Shown: positions 55,242 to 63,990, counted from the stretch's first letter. The stretch: 64,000 bases of DNA from Marinobacter azerbaijanicus (GCF_030250645.1 NZ_JASSVS010000009.1:123827-187826), one strand, 5' to 3'. Program-made: numbers and translations. Notes: generated by a model from the letters alone, not told the origin.

Positions 55242-56347
55242 GATTCCGCCTCCGGATAGCGGGCGTCGGTCTGCCGGTGCTTATCAAGCCAGGATCTGAC
55301 CTCCTGAGCCAACTGGTTGTCACCCGTGGCGAGGGCAGTACGGAGCAGCAGACGGGTATCCAGGGGTTCGCGCTGCGTACGCCAGTTGCCCCGGGCATAC
55401 TCCAATGCTGTGCTGGTATCGTTCTCGATATCCAGGTAGAAGCGCGCCATGTCTCGCTGATGAAGAAGGTTGCCGCGCCAGCGCGCCTCCGCGAACCGTT
55501 CCCTCAGATTCTCTACCATGATGCTGGCATTCGGGTGACCGGAACGGACCATCGCGATGGCCCTCAGAACGGCGAGGGAATCCACTTTCTCATAGCCTTC
55601 GGTCAGGGACAGGGTGGTGTCGGTCTGGTTCTGACCAAGATGCCAGTCAGCCAGTTGGGCACGGGTATAGAGATCGTCGGGGCTCACACTGAGTACCGCT
55701 CGCCAGTGTTCGGCCGCTTCCGGCATGCCCAGTTGCGCTGCAATATCTCCCAGGGTGCCCTCAGCCCACAGCCTGTTGGTGATGTCGGCCTTGGCAGAGG
55801 AAGTCTGGCGCTTGAGTGCCTGGTAGGCTTTTCGGGGGCTGCCCGTACGGGCGCGTAACTGGGCGAGGCAACTGTCTGCAATCAGTCCGGGATAGCGTTG
55901 TTGCAGTTGCCTGCAGTGGGTCTCCGCGGCGTCATATCTGCCTTGTACGGTTTCCATGTTGGCAAGCAGCAGTATTGCCTGGGTTTTCTGTTGTGGGTCG
56001 CCGGTTCCGGTGATGACGGTGTCCAGATCGTTCCGGGCATTGTCAAAACGGTGGAGGCTCTGTTCCAGGGTGGCCCTTAGCACCAGGAGCCGGCCTGTCA
56101 TATCTCCCTGCCACTGCTGGAATGCACCCTCGGCATAGCCAAGAAAACGCGGGTCCCCACTGCTTCTGGCACGGTCGATCTGGCGGCGAACCAGGCCTGC
56201 CAGCTGTTCTGGTGAATCCGGAGCTGCTGGAGCGGTAAGCGCCGGCTCCGGCAACTCTACAAGAATCTCGGTGTTGTCGAACTCTGTCTCGATAGGCCCC
56301 GGCGAAGCGGTTGCGGTGGCGCAAAAAACAGCCAGCCCCGCCAACAT
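55238..56347 (-). CDS. Secreted TPR-like repeat protein
   Basis: About 369 residues from ATG 56347, beginning with a short signal peptide (MLAGLAVFCATATAS). Helical repeats of TPR kind fill residues 60-330: LVLRATLEQSLHRFDNARNDLDTVI, AILLLANMETVQGRYDAAETHC, DLYTRAQLADWHLGQNQTD. The open frame reaches 56548, but a terminator at 56371-56396 and the small lipoprotein gene lie there, so the shorter start is preferred. Co-translated with the HupE/UreJ gene. Confidence 0.75.
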   Translation of the reverse strand: MLAGLAVFCATATASPGPIETEFDNTEILVELPEPALTAPAAPDSPEQLAGLVRRQIDRARSSGDPRFLGYAEGAFQQWQGDMTGRLLVLRATLEQSLHRFDNARNDLDTVITGTGDPQQKTQAILLLANMETVQGRYDAAETHCRQLQQRYPGLIADSCLAQLRARTGSPRKAYQALKRQTSSAKADITNRLWAEGTLGDIAAQLGMPEAAEHWRAVLSVSPDDLYTRAQLADWHLGQNQTDTTLSLTEGYEKVDSLAVLRAIAMVRSGHPNASIMVENLRERFAEARWRGNLLHQRDMARFYLDIENDTSTALEYARGNWRTQREPLDTRLLLRTALATGDNQLAQEVRSWLDKHRQTDARYPEAES

Positions 56348-56370
56348 CTTCAGCAATAACAGCCCGGCAC

Positions 56371-56396
56371 AAAAAGCCCTGCCCGACCGGGCAGGG
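56371..56396 (-). terminator. Strong hairpin between lipoprotein and TPR genes
   Basis: CCCTGCCCG (56388-56396) with CGGGCAGGG (56377-56385), 2-nt loop, then CTTTTT. Ends or attenuates transcription from the DUF4331 promoter before the TPR-HupE pair. Confidence 0.8.
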
Positions 56397-56441
56397 AATG
56401 TGTACGCCGGCTTCAGGTGCGCTGAGAGCCGACGTTGGGTC

Positions 56442-56687
56442 TTATTGCATGAACAGATCGTCGAAAGCCTGTTCATTGTTCTGGTCATTGAAGCTGAACT
56501 CCTGATTGTTGATAAGGACCGCTTCACGGGTGTCATCCGTGTTTTCAATCTGTGTCTTCACGAAAGTCGTGAAATCCACAGCGGGGTCCGGCCTTGGCGC
56601 CCGGTTACTGCTGGAGTCGTTGGAACAGGCAGTCAGTGCCGCAGTCACCACAACCAGACATGCTGTTTTAAGTAGTAAACCCATCAT
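56442..56687 (-). CDS. Small lipoprotein in the DUF4331 cluster
   Basis: 81 residues with lipobox LTACS (Cys at about 21), then a short acidic, Asn-rich mature part: DFTTFVKTQIENTDDTREAVLINNQEFSFNDQNNEQAFDDLFMQ. Family not recognised. It starts 9 nt behind the DUF4331 gene and is followed by a terminator, so the two are one transcript. Confidence 0.75.
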   Translation of the reverse strand: MMGLLLKTACLVVVTAALTACSNDSSSNRAPRPDPAVDFTTFVKTQIENTDDTREAVLINNQEFSFNDQNNEQAFDDLFMQ

Positions 56688-56696
56688 GGCCTCCTG

Positions 56697-58166
56697 TTAG
56701 CTGTTGGGTGACCCTGCGATCGGGGTGGCCAGGTACGGGAAGGTTTCCCTGAGCTCCGTCGGATCCAGCTGGACGCCGTCTGTGTATTCAAGGTCACCGT
56801 CCGGTGCATCCGCGGGATCGGCCAACACGCCCATGGCAACGCGCAACGCGATGTCCACGGTGTCATCCACCGGGCGACGGCCGTTGGGGAAGCCTGCATT
56901 ATCGCCGCCAAGCACACCCAGGTCGTTCTGACTGCCTGGTGCAGTGGTAGCAATCGCCGGGTTAAGGCGCAGCATCTCCGATGCTGTGACACCGTCGGGT
57001 CCATTCAGGTCCGGAACACCGGTCAGGAACGCGCTGACAAGGTCATTGCGTGGGAAGTTGTTGGGCGCCTCTACCGGGAAGAGTATTTCCAACAGTTCAG
57101 GCAGCGTGGGATGGGTAACATAAGTGGCAAATTGACCGTCGTCCCTGGGCTCACTGGCGTTGAACCGGTCCTTGTCTTTCAGCCCGATCACCACCTCATT
57201 GACAAGCGGCATACCGAGACGGGATACCTGGGTCCAGGCACCGCCTTCGACCGTGGCGCCCTTGCCGTTTGCGGTTGGTGCCGGGTTAAGTACCCGGGCC
57301 TGACGAACGCTGGCAGTGGTCCAGCCACCGATCACCGGGTCGCCCGAGGCCGTGGCTGCCGTGCCTGTGACACAGTCTGTGGGCACTTCCAGGGCGAATG
57401 AGGTCACGTTCTTGTCGGCGAGATCGCCCGGGCCTTCGCCATCACGGGGGCCAAGGGGGTTGGTGTTGACCAGGTCGAAGATTTCGCCGAGGTTAACAGC
57501 GAAGGCTTCCTTGCGCTGCCCGACAAATACCTGACCATTGGTACCGCAGCCGGGAATGGCAATGTCAAAGATATGCGTGTTGGCATAACTTTCGTAGTCC
57601 GCGAACGACTTGCCGCCTATATTGTCCAGCGGCTTGGCGAAGGTATCCGTGCCGGTGCTGGCGTTGGTTGCTGTCTGCACAGTGCCGGTGCGACGATCGC
57701 CCCGGATAACCTCTACTGTGTACTCCTGGCTGAACTGAACGTTATCACCGTTGCTGGCGTCGCCAATGTTCTTAAGCGGCACGGAAACCATTTCCTGCTC
57801 GCCGTCAGGCCCAACGGCCAGCTGTATGTCGTTCAGCGTGTCGGAGAACTGAAAACGGAAGGTGATGTCTTCCTGTGCATTGCCGCTGTTGTCGATGTGG
57901 ATCTCGTAAGCCGCATCCTCGTCCAGATCGAAGTAGTTCGGCCCACCGTAGGCGTCCTGCAGCGGCAGGTAGTTGGCGATCAGGGTGACGAAGTCTTCAC
58001 GTCCGGTTTCATAACTGCGGAACATATAGAAATCGGTACCGTCGACTTTTGGAACTTCTGTGATGAAGGGTGCTTCCCGGTGGCTGGAGGCATGCCCCAG
58101 ACCAGTGGTCAGGCACAGGCCGGCTACAGCTAGTGCGAGGCCGGAGCGTTTAAAGAGTGTATTCAT
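56697..58166 (-). CDS. DUF4331 family secreted protein
   Basis: 489 residues: signal peptide (about 1-26), then the DUF4331 opening SSHREAPFITEVPKVDGTDFYMFRSYE and NYFDLDEDAAYEIHIDNSGNAQEDITFRFQF, a beta-rich extracytoplasmic domain with many Asp and Asn residues. Function unknown; such proteins often stand next to ECF sigma factors. Its promoter matches that of the divergent ECF gene. Confidence 0.9.
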   Translation of the reverse strand: MNTLFKRSGLALAVAGLCLTTGLGHASSHREAPFITEVPKVDGTDFYMFRSYETGREDFVTLIANYLPLQDAYGGPNYFDLDEDAAYEIHIDNSGNAQEDITFRFQFSDTLNDIQLAVGPDGEQEMVSVPLKNIGDASNGDNVQFSQEYTVEVIRGDRRTGTVQTATNASTGTDTFAKPLDNIGGKSFADYESYANTHIFDIAIPGCGTNGQVFVGQRKEAFAVNLGEIFDLVNTNPLGPRDGEGPGDLADKNVTSFALEVPTDCVTGTAATASGDPVIGGWTTASVRQARVLNPAPTANGKGATVEGGAWTQVSRLGMPLVNEVVIGLKDKDRFNASEPRDDGQFATYVTHPTLPELLEILFPVEAPNNFPRNDLVSAFLTGVPDLNGPDGVTASEMLRLNPAIATTAPGSQNDLGVLGGDNAGFPNGRRPVDDTVDIALRVAMGVLADPADAPDGDLEYTDGVQLDPTELRETFPYLATPIAGSPNS

Positions 58167-58203
58167 TCCGCTTTCCTCTTCTGTTGTGGGTGTTGCAGAG
58201 GAG

Positions 58204-58232
58204 GGAACGCAGAGGGCGCAGAGAAAGATGCA
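58204..58232 (-). promoter_or_regulatory. ECF-type promoter of the DUF4331 gene
   Basis: TGCATC (58227-58232) and CGTTCC (58204-58209) on the minus strand with a 17-nt spacer, about 38 nt before the start codon. Confidence 0.7.
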
Positions 58233-58268
58233 CCCCTGATAAAAAAATTGCTGTTGTCGTATTCAGGG

Positions 58269-58297
58269 TGCATCGTTCCGGCAATACTGAACGTAAG
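58269..58297 (+). promoter_or_regulatory. ECF-type promoter of the sigma gene
   Basis: TGCATC (58269-58274), 17 nt, CGTAAG (58292-58297), 40 nt before the ECF start. Same -35 and same spacing as the site on the other strand; together they form an inverted repeat with TCAGGGTGCATC. Confidence 0.7.
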
Positions 58298-58337
58298 GTG
58301 CGTATAGATCCTGAAAACAGACCATTGGAATTCGGAT

Positions 58338-58895
58338 ATGACGGCCATTGATACAGAACAGGATGAGCTCATGGGCCTGCTGGTTGCAGTTGCCCGTGAA
58401 GACCGGCAGGCATTCCAGCGACTTTATGAGAAAATCTCCGGCAGGATGTTCGGTCTTTGTCTGAAACTTGCAAATCAGCGAGACCTGGCGGAGGAGGCAG
58501 TGCAGGATGCTTTCGTGCAGATCTGGCACCATGCCGGTGAATACCACAATGACCGTGGAGCTCCCCTGAGCTGGATGCTGACGATTGCGCGATACCGTAC
58601 TCTGGACCTGATGAGGGCCAGAAAGTCGAAGCAGACAGCGGGCGATAGCCACCTTGAACAGTTAGAAGACGGCCGCGAGGGACCGTTGGATGTATCCCTT
58701 CGCACCGCAGGGGCCGCACAGCTCACTGGCTGCCTCGAGGAGCTGTCCGAGGCCCAGCGGGACAGTATCCTGTTGTCTTATTACCGGGGCTTTACCCATG
58801 ATGAGCTGTCTGAGGCATTGAGCTCCCCCATCGGGACTGTCAAAAGCTGGATTCGGCGCGGGTTGATGGCCTTGAAGAGGTGCCTGGAACGATGA
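58338..58895 (+). CDS. ECF sigma factor
   Basis: 185 residues: sigma region 2 (FQRLYEKISGRMFGLCLKLANQRDLAEEAVQDAFVQIWHHAGEY) and region 4 (LSEAQRDSILLSYYRGFTHDELSEALSSPIGTVKSWIRRGLMALKRCL). The region 2-4 linker is plain. Next gene, overlapping by 4 nt, is the anti-sigma. Likely autoregulated and driving the divergent DUF4331 gene. Confidence 0.93.
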   Translation: MTAIDTEQDELMGLLVAVAREDRQAFQRLYEKISGRMFGLCLKLANQRDLAEEAVQDAFVQIWHHAGEYHNDRGAPLSWMLTIARYRTLDLMRARKSKQTAGDSHLEQLEDGREGPLDVSLRTAGAAQLTGCLEELSEAQRDSILLSYYRGFTHDELSEALSSPIGTVKSWIRRGLMALKRCLER

Positions 58896-59599
58896 AAAAA
58901 ACACCGGAAAGAATAGAGGCACTGGCCGCCGAATATGTTCTGGGGTCCCTCCGCGGGGCGGCACGCCAGCGCTTTGAACGCTGGATGATGGAGTCGGTCC
59001 GGGTCCGTCAGGAGGTCTGGTTCTGGGAGGAAAAGCTGGGATATCTGGGGCAACAGATACAGGAAGAAGCACCCCCGGCGTCGGTGTGGTCTGGTATTGA
59101 GCAGCGACTCTGGCCCAGGCGCCAGGCAGCGTTGTCGGCCACAGCGGCCAATGATGGCGCCGGACGCTGGTTGTGGCCCGGATGGAGCCTGGTGGCAACA
59201 GCGGCCGCGCTGGTTCTGGCGGTCATCCTGTTGCAGCAGCCGGTGCCCATGGATGACGAGCGACTGTCTGGTGCCATTGTGCAGGCGGAGCTGACCGACC
59301 CGCTATGGCTGGTGAGTGAGTCCGCTTTTGAAAGGCGACTGAAGTTGCGTCCCGTTGCCGCAACGGCGGCCGAAAAGGGTAAGGACTACGAACTGTGGAT
59401 CGTGCCGGAAGACGGCCAGCCAGTGTCGCTGGGAGTAATGCCCGTGGGGGATACCTATCAGGTGACCCTCGACGCCGAAACCCGGGAACTGCTGAGCAGC
59501 AGCAGAACCCTTGCCATCAGCCTGGAGCCGGTGGGCGGGTCACCAACCGGCGCACCTACGGGGCCGATTCTGCACGTGGCCAAGCTGTATGAGCTCTGA
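58892..59599 (+). CDS. Anti-sigma factor, RskA-like
   Basis: 235 residues. Cytosolic N-terminal domain (EALAAEYVLGSLRGAARQRFERWMMESVRVRQEVWFWEEKLGYL), one membrane helix (about 93-113, SLVATAAALVLAVILLQQP), and a periplasmic RskA-type C-terminal domain (DYELWIVPEDGQPVSLGVMPVG, LAISLEPVGGSPTGAPTGPILHV). Holds the ECF sigma at the membrane until a signal arrives. ATG 58892 overlaps the sigma stop. Confidence 0.92.
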   Translation: MKKTPERIEALAAEYVLGSLRGAARQRFERWMMESVRVRQEVWFWEEKLGYLGQQIQEEAPPASVWSGIEQRLWPRRQAALSATAANDGAGRWLWPGWSLVATAAALVLAVILLQQPVPMDDERLSGAIVQAELTDPLWLVSESAFERRLKLRPVAATAAEKGKDYELWIVPEDGQPVSLGVMPVGDTYQVTLDAETRELLSSSRTLAISLEPVGGSPTGAPTGPILHVAKLYEL

Positions 59600-59614
59600 T
59601 CCGCCCGTGGCGGG

Positions 59615-61036
59615 TCAGCTATTGGACAGCAACGTTATGCAAAGCTGGGCATTCTGGACGAAGTGACCAAACGCGCTAAGCTGGTCATCGGATGGCACGT
59701 AGTCGGCGGCGGCATTATCGGCATAGAACAGGCCCACAAGCCGCCCCTTTGCCTTTAGTGGGCCCACCAGTGCAGGCACATTGCCCAGCCAGCGATCATA
59801 GGGCACAGTTTCCATCCCTGATTTGGGCTGGTAGACGTAACAACTGGCGTGAGGCAGCAGTGCGCCCAGCGGGCCGGTACCGTCCTTGCGGATGGTGAAG
59901 TTCTCTTTCCAGCTTTCTGTGCCCTTGCCCCCGAGTTTTCGGGGGATCAGCTGCAGTCCGCTGCGGTCGCTCATCAGTAGCACGACCCGTTGCATGCCCA
60001 CCGCCCGGTGTATGCCTTCGATCACCAGCTGACACACTTCGTTGATATCCGGTTTGTCAGTCAGGCTGTGGGTCAGGTCCCTGAGAATCTGCAATTGCAG
60101 GACAGGGTCTACTTCCGGAGCCTGGGCGGCGTCCTTCCCGGAGTCGCTCTGGCTGCCGGGCATCAGTGCGGTGACCTGGGGGATGCCCAGCGAAACCGCG
60201 ACCCGGGCCGCTTCACCGGCGTTGATCTTGAGCTTATCCCTGACAACGGCGGGGTTTTCTCCGATGTCCTTGCCCAGCGCCTCCATCACGGCTTCCATGT
60301 CCTTGCCGCGCCAGCCGTTCTCGGACAGCTTTGCCATCTCAACGGTGTGTCGTACCAGGCTGGCCGCTTTCGAGTTGGCCTGACCCGGTGCCACCACCTC
60401 CTTGATGAACGGGCCCAGTGACCAGGCTTCCACCAGGCCCCGGGTAATTTCGGCAAACGTTGTGTGAAGCACCGCTTTCTGTGACTCTACCGGCGGCTCA
60501 CCGGCGCGCAGTCTGGCTTCAAGTTCACTGGCCTGATCGGTCTCACAGGACCAGAATGCCAGTTCGCCGATATTCATCAACAGGGCACCGATGAAGACCT
60601 CTTCCAGAGCATGCTCGTTACGCTTGGGCAGCAGGCAGCGGGCCTGAACCGCAGCGTGAATGGCGCGGGCCAGGCACCGTAACAGGTGCGGACGGTCGTT
60701 ACGTTTGAGCAGGGAATCGACAATCAGCGACGAGATGGCCATGGATTTCACGGCATCAAAACCGATCAGGGTGATTGCCCGGCTTACGGTACTGACCTGG
60801 GTACGGGTCTGGTTGTAGAACACGGTATTGGAAAGCCGCAGGACCTGGGACGTAAGCTGGGCATCATTGAGAATCACGTTGGCCAGTTCGTTGACAGTAC
60901 TATTGCTGCTGTCGGTCAGCTCGTCGATTCTGCGGAGTGTATTTGCCAGTACCGGCAGCTCAATCTTGCTCAGGTAGGTGACCCATGCCTGGGTGGAGTT
61001 CATCCTTGAGGGCGGAGTCTCGTTTTTTGTGGTCAA
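59615..61036 (-). CDS. HDOD domain signalling protein with C-terminal GAF-like domain
   Basis: 473 residues: HDOD (about 20-230; LPVLANTLRRIDELTDSSNSTVNELANVILNDAQLTSQVLRLSNTVFYN and AITLIGFDAVKSMAISSLIVD), linker, and a GAF-like domain (about 310-470; DINEVCQLVIEGIHRAVGMQRVVLLMSD, LVGLFYADNAAADYVPSDDQLSAFGHFVQNAQL). HDOD proteins act in signalling without nuclease or phosphohydrolase activity; target unknown. Confidence 0.87.
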   Translation of the reverse strand: MTTKNETPPSRMNSTQAWVTYLSKIELPVLANTLRRIDELTDSSNSTVNELANVILNDAQLTSQVLRLSNTVFYNQTRTQVSTVSRAITLIGFDAVKSMAISSLIVDSLLKRNDRPHLLRCLARAIHAAVQARCLLPKRNEHALEEVFIGALLMNIGELAFWSCETDQASELEARLRAGEPPVESQKAVLHTTFAEITRGLVEAWSLGPFIKEVVAPGQANSKAASLVRHTVEMAKLSENGWRGKDMEAVMEALGKDIGENPAVVRDKLKINAGEAARVAVSLGIPQVTALMPGSQSDSGKDAAQAPEVDPVLQLQILRDLTHSLTDKPDINEVCQLVIEGIHRAVGMQRVVLLMSDRSGLQLIPRKLGGKGTESWKENFTIRKDGTGPLGALLPHASCYVYQPKSGMETVPYDRWLGNVPALVGPLKAKGRLVGLFYADNAAADYVPSDDQLSAFGHFVQNAQLCITLLSNS

Positions 61037-61238
61037 AATATCGTGCGCCTTGGAAGGGGTATAAAAGGTTCCTTTGAAGGACGAGTTTAGTCCAGTAAGG
61101 CAGTCTGTGTCAGGTGGTGGATGGTGTAAGGGGATCTACCAAGGGCGCGGATTCGGGTTTGATCCCGGATTGGTTTATAATCGTCGGTTTTAACTCTGCG
61201 CCCACAAGGCGCGGACAAGGCGCTCACAAGGCAGAGCT

Positions 61239-62246
61239 GTGATTGTATTTGATGAGGTACAGAAGTCTTACCAGGTAGGCGGGCGGGCGATCCCCGCATT
61301 GCACCCCACCAGTATGACCATCGAAACCGGCGAGGTGTTTGGCATCGTCGGCCATTCCGGCGCGGGGAAATCCACCCTCGTGCGACTGATCAACCTGCTG
61401 GAACCGCCTACAGGCGGCCGTATCCTGATCGATGATGAAAACATCACCGGCTATAACGCCAGTGAGTTGCGCGCCTTTCGCCGCAAAGTGGGCATGATCT
61501 TCCAGCACTTCAACCTGCTATCCTCGAAAACCGTGGCGGACAATATCGCCTTTCCCATGAAGCTGGCCGGCATCTATTCCCGAACCGAAATCCGTGACCG
61601 GGTGGATGAACTGTTGCAGCGGGTCAGCCTCGTGGATCAGGCGAACAAGTACCCCTCACAGCTCTCGGGTGGCCAGAAACAGCGCGTGGGCATCGCCCGG
61701 GCCCTGGCCTGTCGCCCAACAATCCTGCTGTGCGACGAAGCTACCAGTGCCCTTGATCCGCAAACTACCCAGTCGGTGCTGAGGCTGCTGGCAGACATCA
61801 ACCGCGAACTGGGCCTGACCATCGTACTGATCACCCATGAAATGGACGTGGTACGCCGAGTCTGCGACCGGGTAGCGGTCATGGATGCCGGCGAGGTGGT
61901 GGAAATGGGTGCGGTCAGTGACGTGTTCCTGCACCCCAAACACCCCACCACCAGGGACTTCGTCTTCGAAAGTGAGAATATTGACCGGGAAGAAATGCAA
62001 CAGGATCTCCAGCACGCCAAAGGACGCATCCTGCGCCTGACGTTCCGCGGCGAGTCCACTTACACGCCCCTGCTGGGCAGCGTTGCGCGGGAATCGGGAG
62101 TGGATTTCAGCATCCTCTCCGGCCGCATTGATCACATCAAGGACACCCCCTATGGCCAGCTGACCCTGTCACTGGTAGGCGGAGATCTTGATACCGCCAT
62201 GCAGGCGCTGGAAGCCGCGGATGTCCATGTGGAGGTACTGCGCTGA
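61239..62246 (+). CDS. metN: Methionine ABC transporter ATP-binding protein
   Basis: 335 residues. Walker A GHSGAGKST at 38-46, signature LSGGQKQRVGIARAL, Walker B ILLCDEATSALD, His in LITHEMDVV. C-terminal ACT-like NIL domain (about 255-335; RILRLTFRGESTYTPLLGSVARESGVDFSILSGRIDHI) binds methionine and slows transport. Starts with GTG; the stop overlaps metI (TGATG). Confidence 0.96.
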   Translation: MIVFDEVQKSYQVGGRAIPALHPTSMTIETGEVFGIVGHSGAGKSTLVRLINLLEPPTGGRILIDDENITGYNASELRAFRRKVGMIFQHFNLLSSKTVADNIAFPMKLAGIYSRTEIRDRVDELLQRVSLVDQANKYPSQLSGGQKQRVGIARALACRPTILLCDEATSALDPQTTQSVLRLLADINRELGLTIVLITHEMDVVRRVCDRVAVMDAGEVVEMGAVSDVFLHPKHPTTRDFVFESENIDREEMQQDLQHAKGRILRLTFRGESTYTPLLGSVARESGVDFSILSGRIDHIKDTPYGQLTLSLVGGDLDTAMQALEAADVHVEVLR

Positions 62247-62923
62247 TGGAAGCCCTGATGGAGAGTTTGTTCACCAACGTCGACTGGACCGAAATAGGCT
62301 GGGCCAGTTGGGACACCCTGGTGATGGTGGGCATGTCGCTGCTGTTCAGCGTGCTGATTGGTTTGCCGGTTGGCGTGCTGCTGTTCCTGTTCGGCAAGCG
62401 GCAGCTGCTGGAGCAGCCCATAGCCTATGCGGTGCTGTCGTTCGTGGTAAACGTGCTGCGCTCAGTGCCCTTTATTATCCTATTGATCGTGATGATACCG
62501 TTCACGGTGATGCTGATCGGTACATCTCTTGGTGTTGCCGGTGCAATTCCGCCCCTGGTCGCTGGCGGCGCTCCGTTCTTTGCCCGCCTGGTGGAGACCT
62601 CCCTGCGGGAAGTAGACCGGGGCATCATTGAAGCCACGCAGGCCATGGGGGCAAACGTAAAGCAGATCGTTTTTGGTGCCCTGCTGCCTGAGGCATTGCC
62701 AGGGATCATTGCAGGTATAACGGTTACCGCGATTACGCTGGTGTCCTATGCCGCCATGTCGGGCGTTGTCGGCGGTGGAGGCTTGGGCGATCTGGCCATC
62801 CGCTTCGGTTATCAACGATTCCAGACCGATGTAATGGTAATTACTGTCGCCTTGTTGGTAATTTTCGTGCAGCTTCTGCAAATGGCCGGTGATCGCCTTG
62901 TCTTATATTTCAGCCGCAGATAG
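62246..62923 (+). CDS. metI: Methionine ABC transporter permease
   Basis: 225 residues with five membrane helices; family loop ETSLREVDRGIIEATQAMGANVKQIVFGALLPEALPGI. Partner of MetN. A family B hairpin element begins 16 nt after its stop. Confidence 0.96.
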   Translation: MEALMESLFTNVDWTEIGWASWDTLVMVGMSLLFSVLIGLPVGVLLFLFGKRQLLEQPIAYAVLSFVVNVLRSVPFIILLIVMIPFTVMLIGTSLGVAGAIPPLVAGGAPFFARLVETSLREVDRGIIEATQAMGANVKQIVFGALLPEALPGIIAGITVTAITLVSYAAMSGVVGGGGLGDLAIRFGYQRFQTDVMVITVALLVIFVQLLQMAGDRLVLYFSRR

Positions 62924-62939
62924 CAACAGCTTGATATAG

Positions 62940-63050
62940 GCAGGGGGTGGGAGGCCGCTTCCGAAAACGTGGAGCGCCATGGATGGCGCGACCGAGCCCT
63001 ACATGGACGTATTCACGGGCGTTTTTCGGAAGCGGCCTCCCACCTCCTGC
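62940..63050. repeat. Family B hairpin element, copy 2
   Basis: Outer stem 62940-62967 with 63023-63050, 28 bp with one G-T pair. Interior 55 nt with hairpin GCGCCA-TGGA-TGGCGC and the conserved CCGAGC and TACATGGACGTATTCAC. Between metI and metQ. Confidence 0.87.
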
Positions 63051-63102
63051 CGTACTCCCAAGCCTGAAGACATTGTTTACGGAATCCAACAGGAGAAGAC
63101 TT

Positions 63103-63885
63103 ATGAAACTCAAGAAGACACTGGTAGCGCTGGCTGCCGTTGCAACATTCTCTTCCGCCGCGTTTGCGGAAAAACTTTCCGTGGCGGCAACGCCGGTACC
63201 CCATGCTGAAATCCTGGAGTTCGTTAAGCCGAAGCTGGCGGAACAGGGTGTCGAGTTGGATGTGAAGGTATTCACCGATTATGTTCAGCCGAACGTACAG
63301 GTGGACCAGAAGCGGATGGACGCCAATTTCTTCCAGCATCAGCCGTACCTGGACGAATTCAACGATGGCCGCGGTACCAATCTGGTGAGTGTTGTGGGGG
63401 TTCACGTCGAGCCTTTCGGCGCCTATTCCAGCAGGATCGACTCGCTGGAAGAGCTTGAAGATGGCGCTACCGTTGCCATTCCCAACGACCCAACCAACGG
63501 CGGCCGTGCCCTGTTGTTGCTGCAGAAAGCCGGCCTGATCACCCTGGAAGACGACAGCAAGATCACCGCAACACCCCGTGATATTGCTGACAACCCCAAG
63601 AATCTGGACTTCAAGGAACTGGAAGCCGCGACGCTGCCGCGCATCCTGAACCAGGTGGACCTGGCGCTGATCAACACCAACTACGCACTGGAAGCGGGCC
63701 TGAAGCCGACAGAGGATGCACTGGTAATTGAAGGTGCGGAGTCACCCTACGTGAACATCCTGGTGGCCCACGAGGATCGTGCTGATGAAGAGGCCATCCG
63801 TAAGCTGGCCGAAGCGCTGACCTCTGAGGACGTCAGGAACTTTATTGAAGAGAACTACGAAGGAGCCGTGGTTCCGGCGTTCTGA
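63103..63885 (+). CDS. metQ: Methionine-binding protein MetQ
   Basis: 260 residues with signal peptide (about 1-22, VALAAVATFSSAAFA) and NlpA/MetQ fold: LSVAATPVPHAEILEFVKPKLAEQGVELDVKVFTDYVQPN, NFFQHQPYLDEFN, AIPNDPTNGGRALLLLQKAGLI, LINTNYALEAGL. No lipobox Cys is seen, so it may be free in the periplasm. ATG 63103 has AGGAGAAG before it. Confidence 0.95.
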   Translation: MKLKKTLVALAAVATFSSAAFAEKLSVAATPVPHAEILEFVKPKLAEQGVELDVKVFTDYVQPNVQVDQKRMDANFFQHQPYLDEFNDGRGTNLVSVVGVHVEPFGAYSSRIDSLEELEDGATVAIPNDPTNGGRALLLLQKAGLITLEDDSKITATPRDIADNPKNLDFKELEAATLPRILNQVDLALINTNYALEAGLKPTEDALVIEGAESPYVNILVAHEDRADEEAIRKLAEALTSEDVRNFIEENYEGAVVPAF

Positions 63886-63923
63886 ATCGAGGCGGAAACG
63901 AGTATGAAAAAAGCCGGGCATAT

Positions 63924-63990
63924 GAGGCTGTGTGAAAACAGCCTCCGAAGCTGGCAAAATAGCCGCGACATGGCTCGCGGTTATTTTTTT
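63924..63990 (+). terminator. Double hairpin terminator after metQ
   Basis: First hairpin GAGGCTGT/ACAGCCTC (63924-63945), then AATAGCCGCGA (63958-63968) with TCGCGGTTATT (63975-63985) and T-run to 63990. Ends metNIQ. Nothing else in 63886-64000. Confidence 0.85.

Noticed and set aside
61037..61238. Methionine riboswitch or MetJ box before metN
   Set aside because: No AGACGTCT-like tandem boxes and no recognisable SAM riboswitch core were found; only the short tandem repeat before the start codon.
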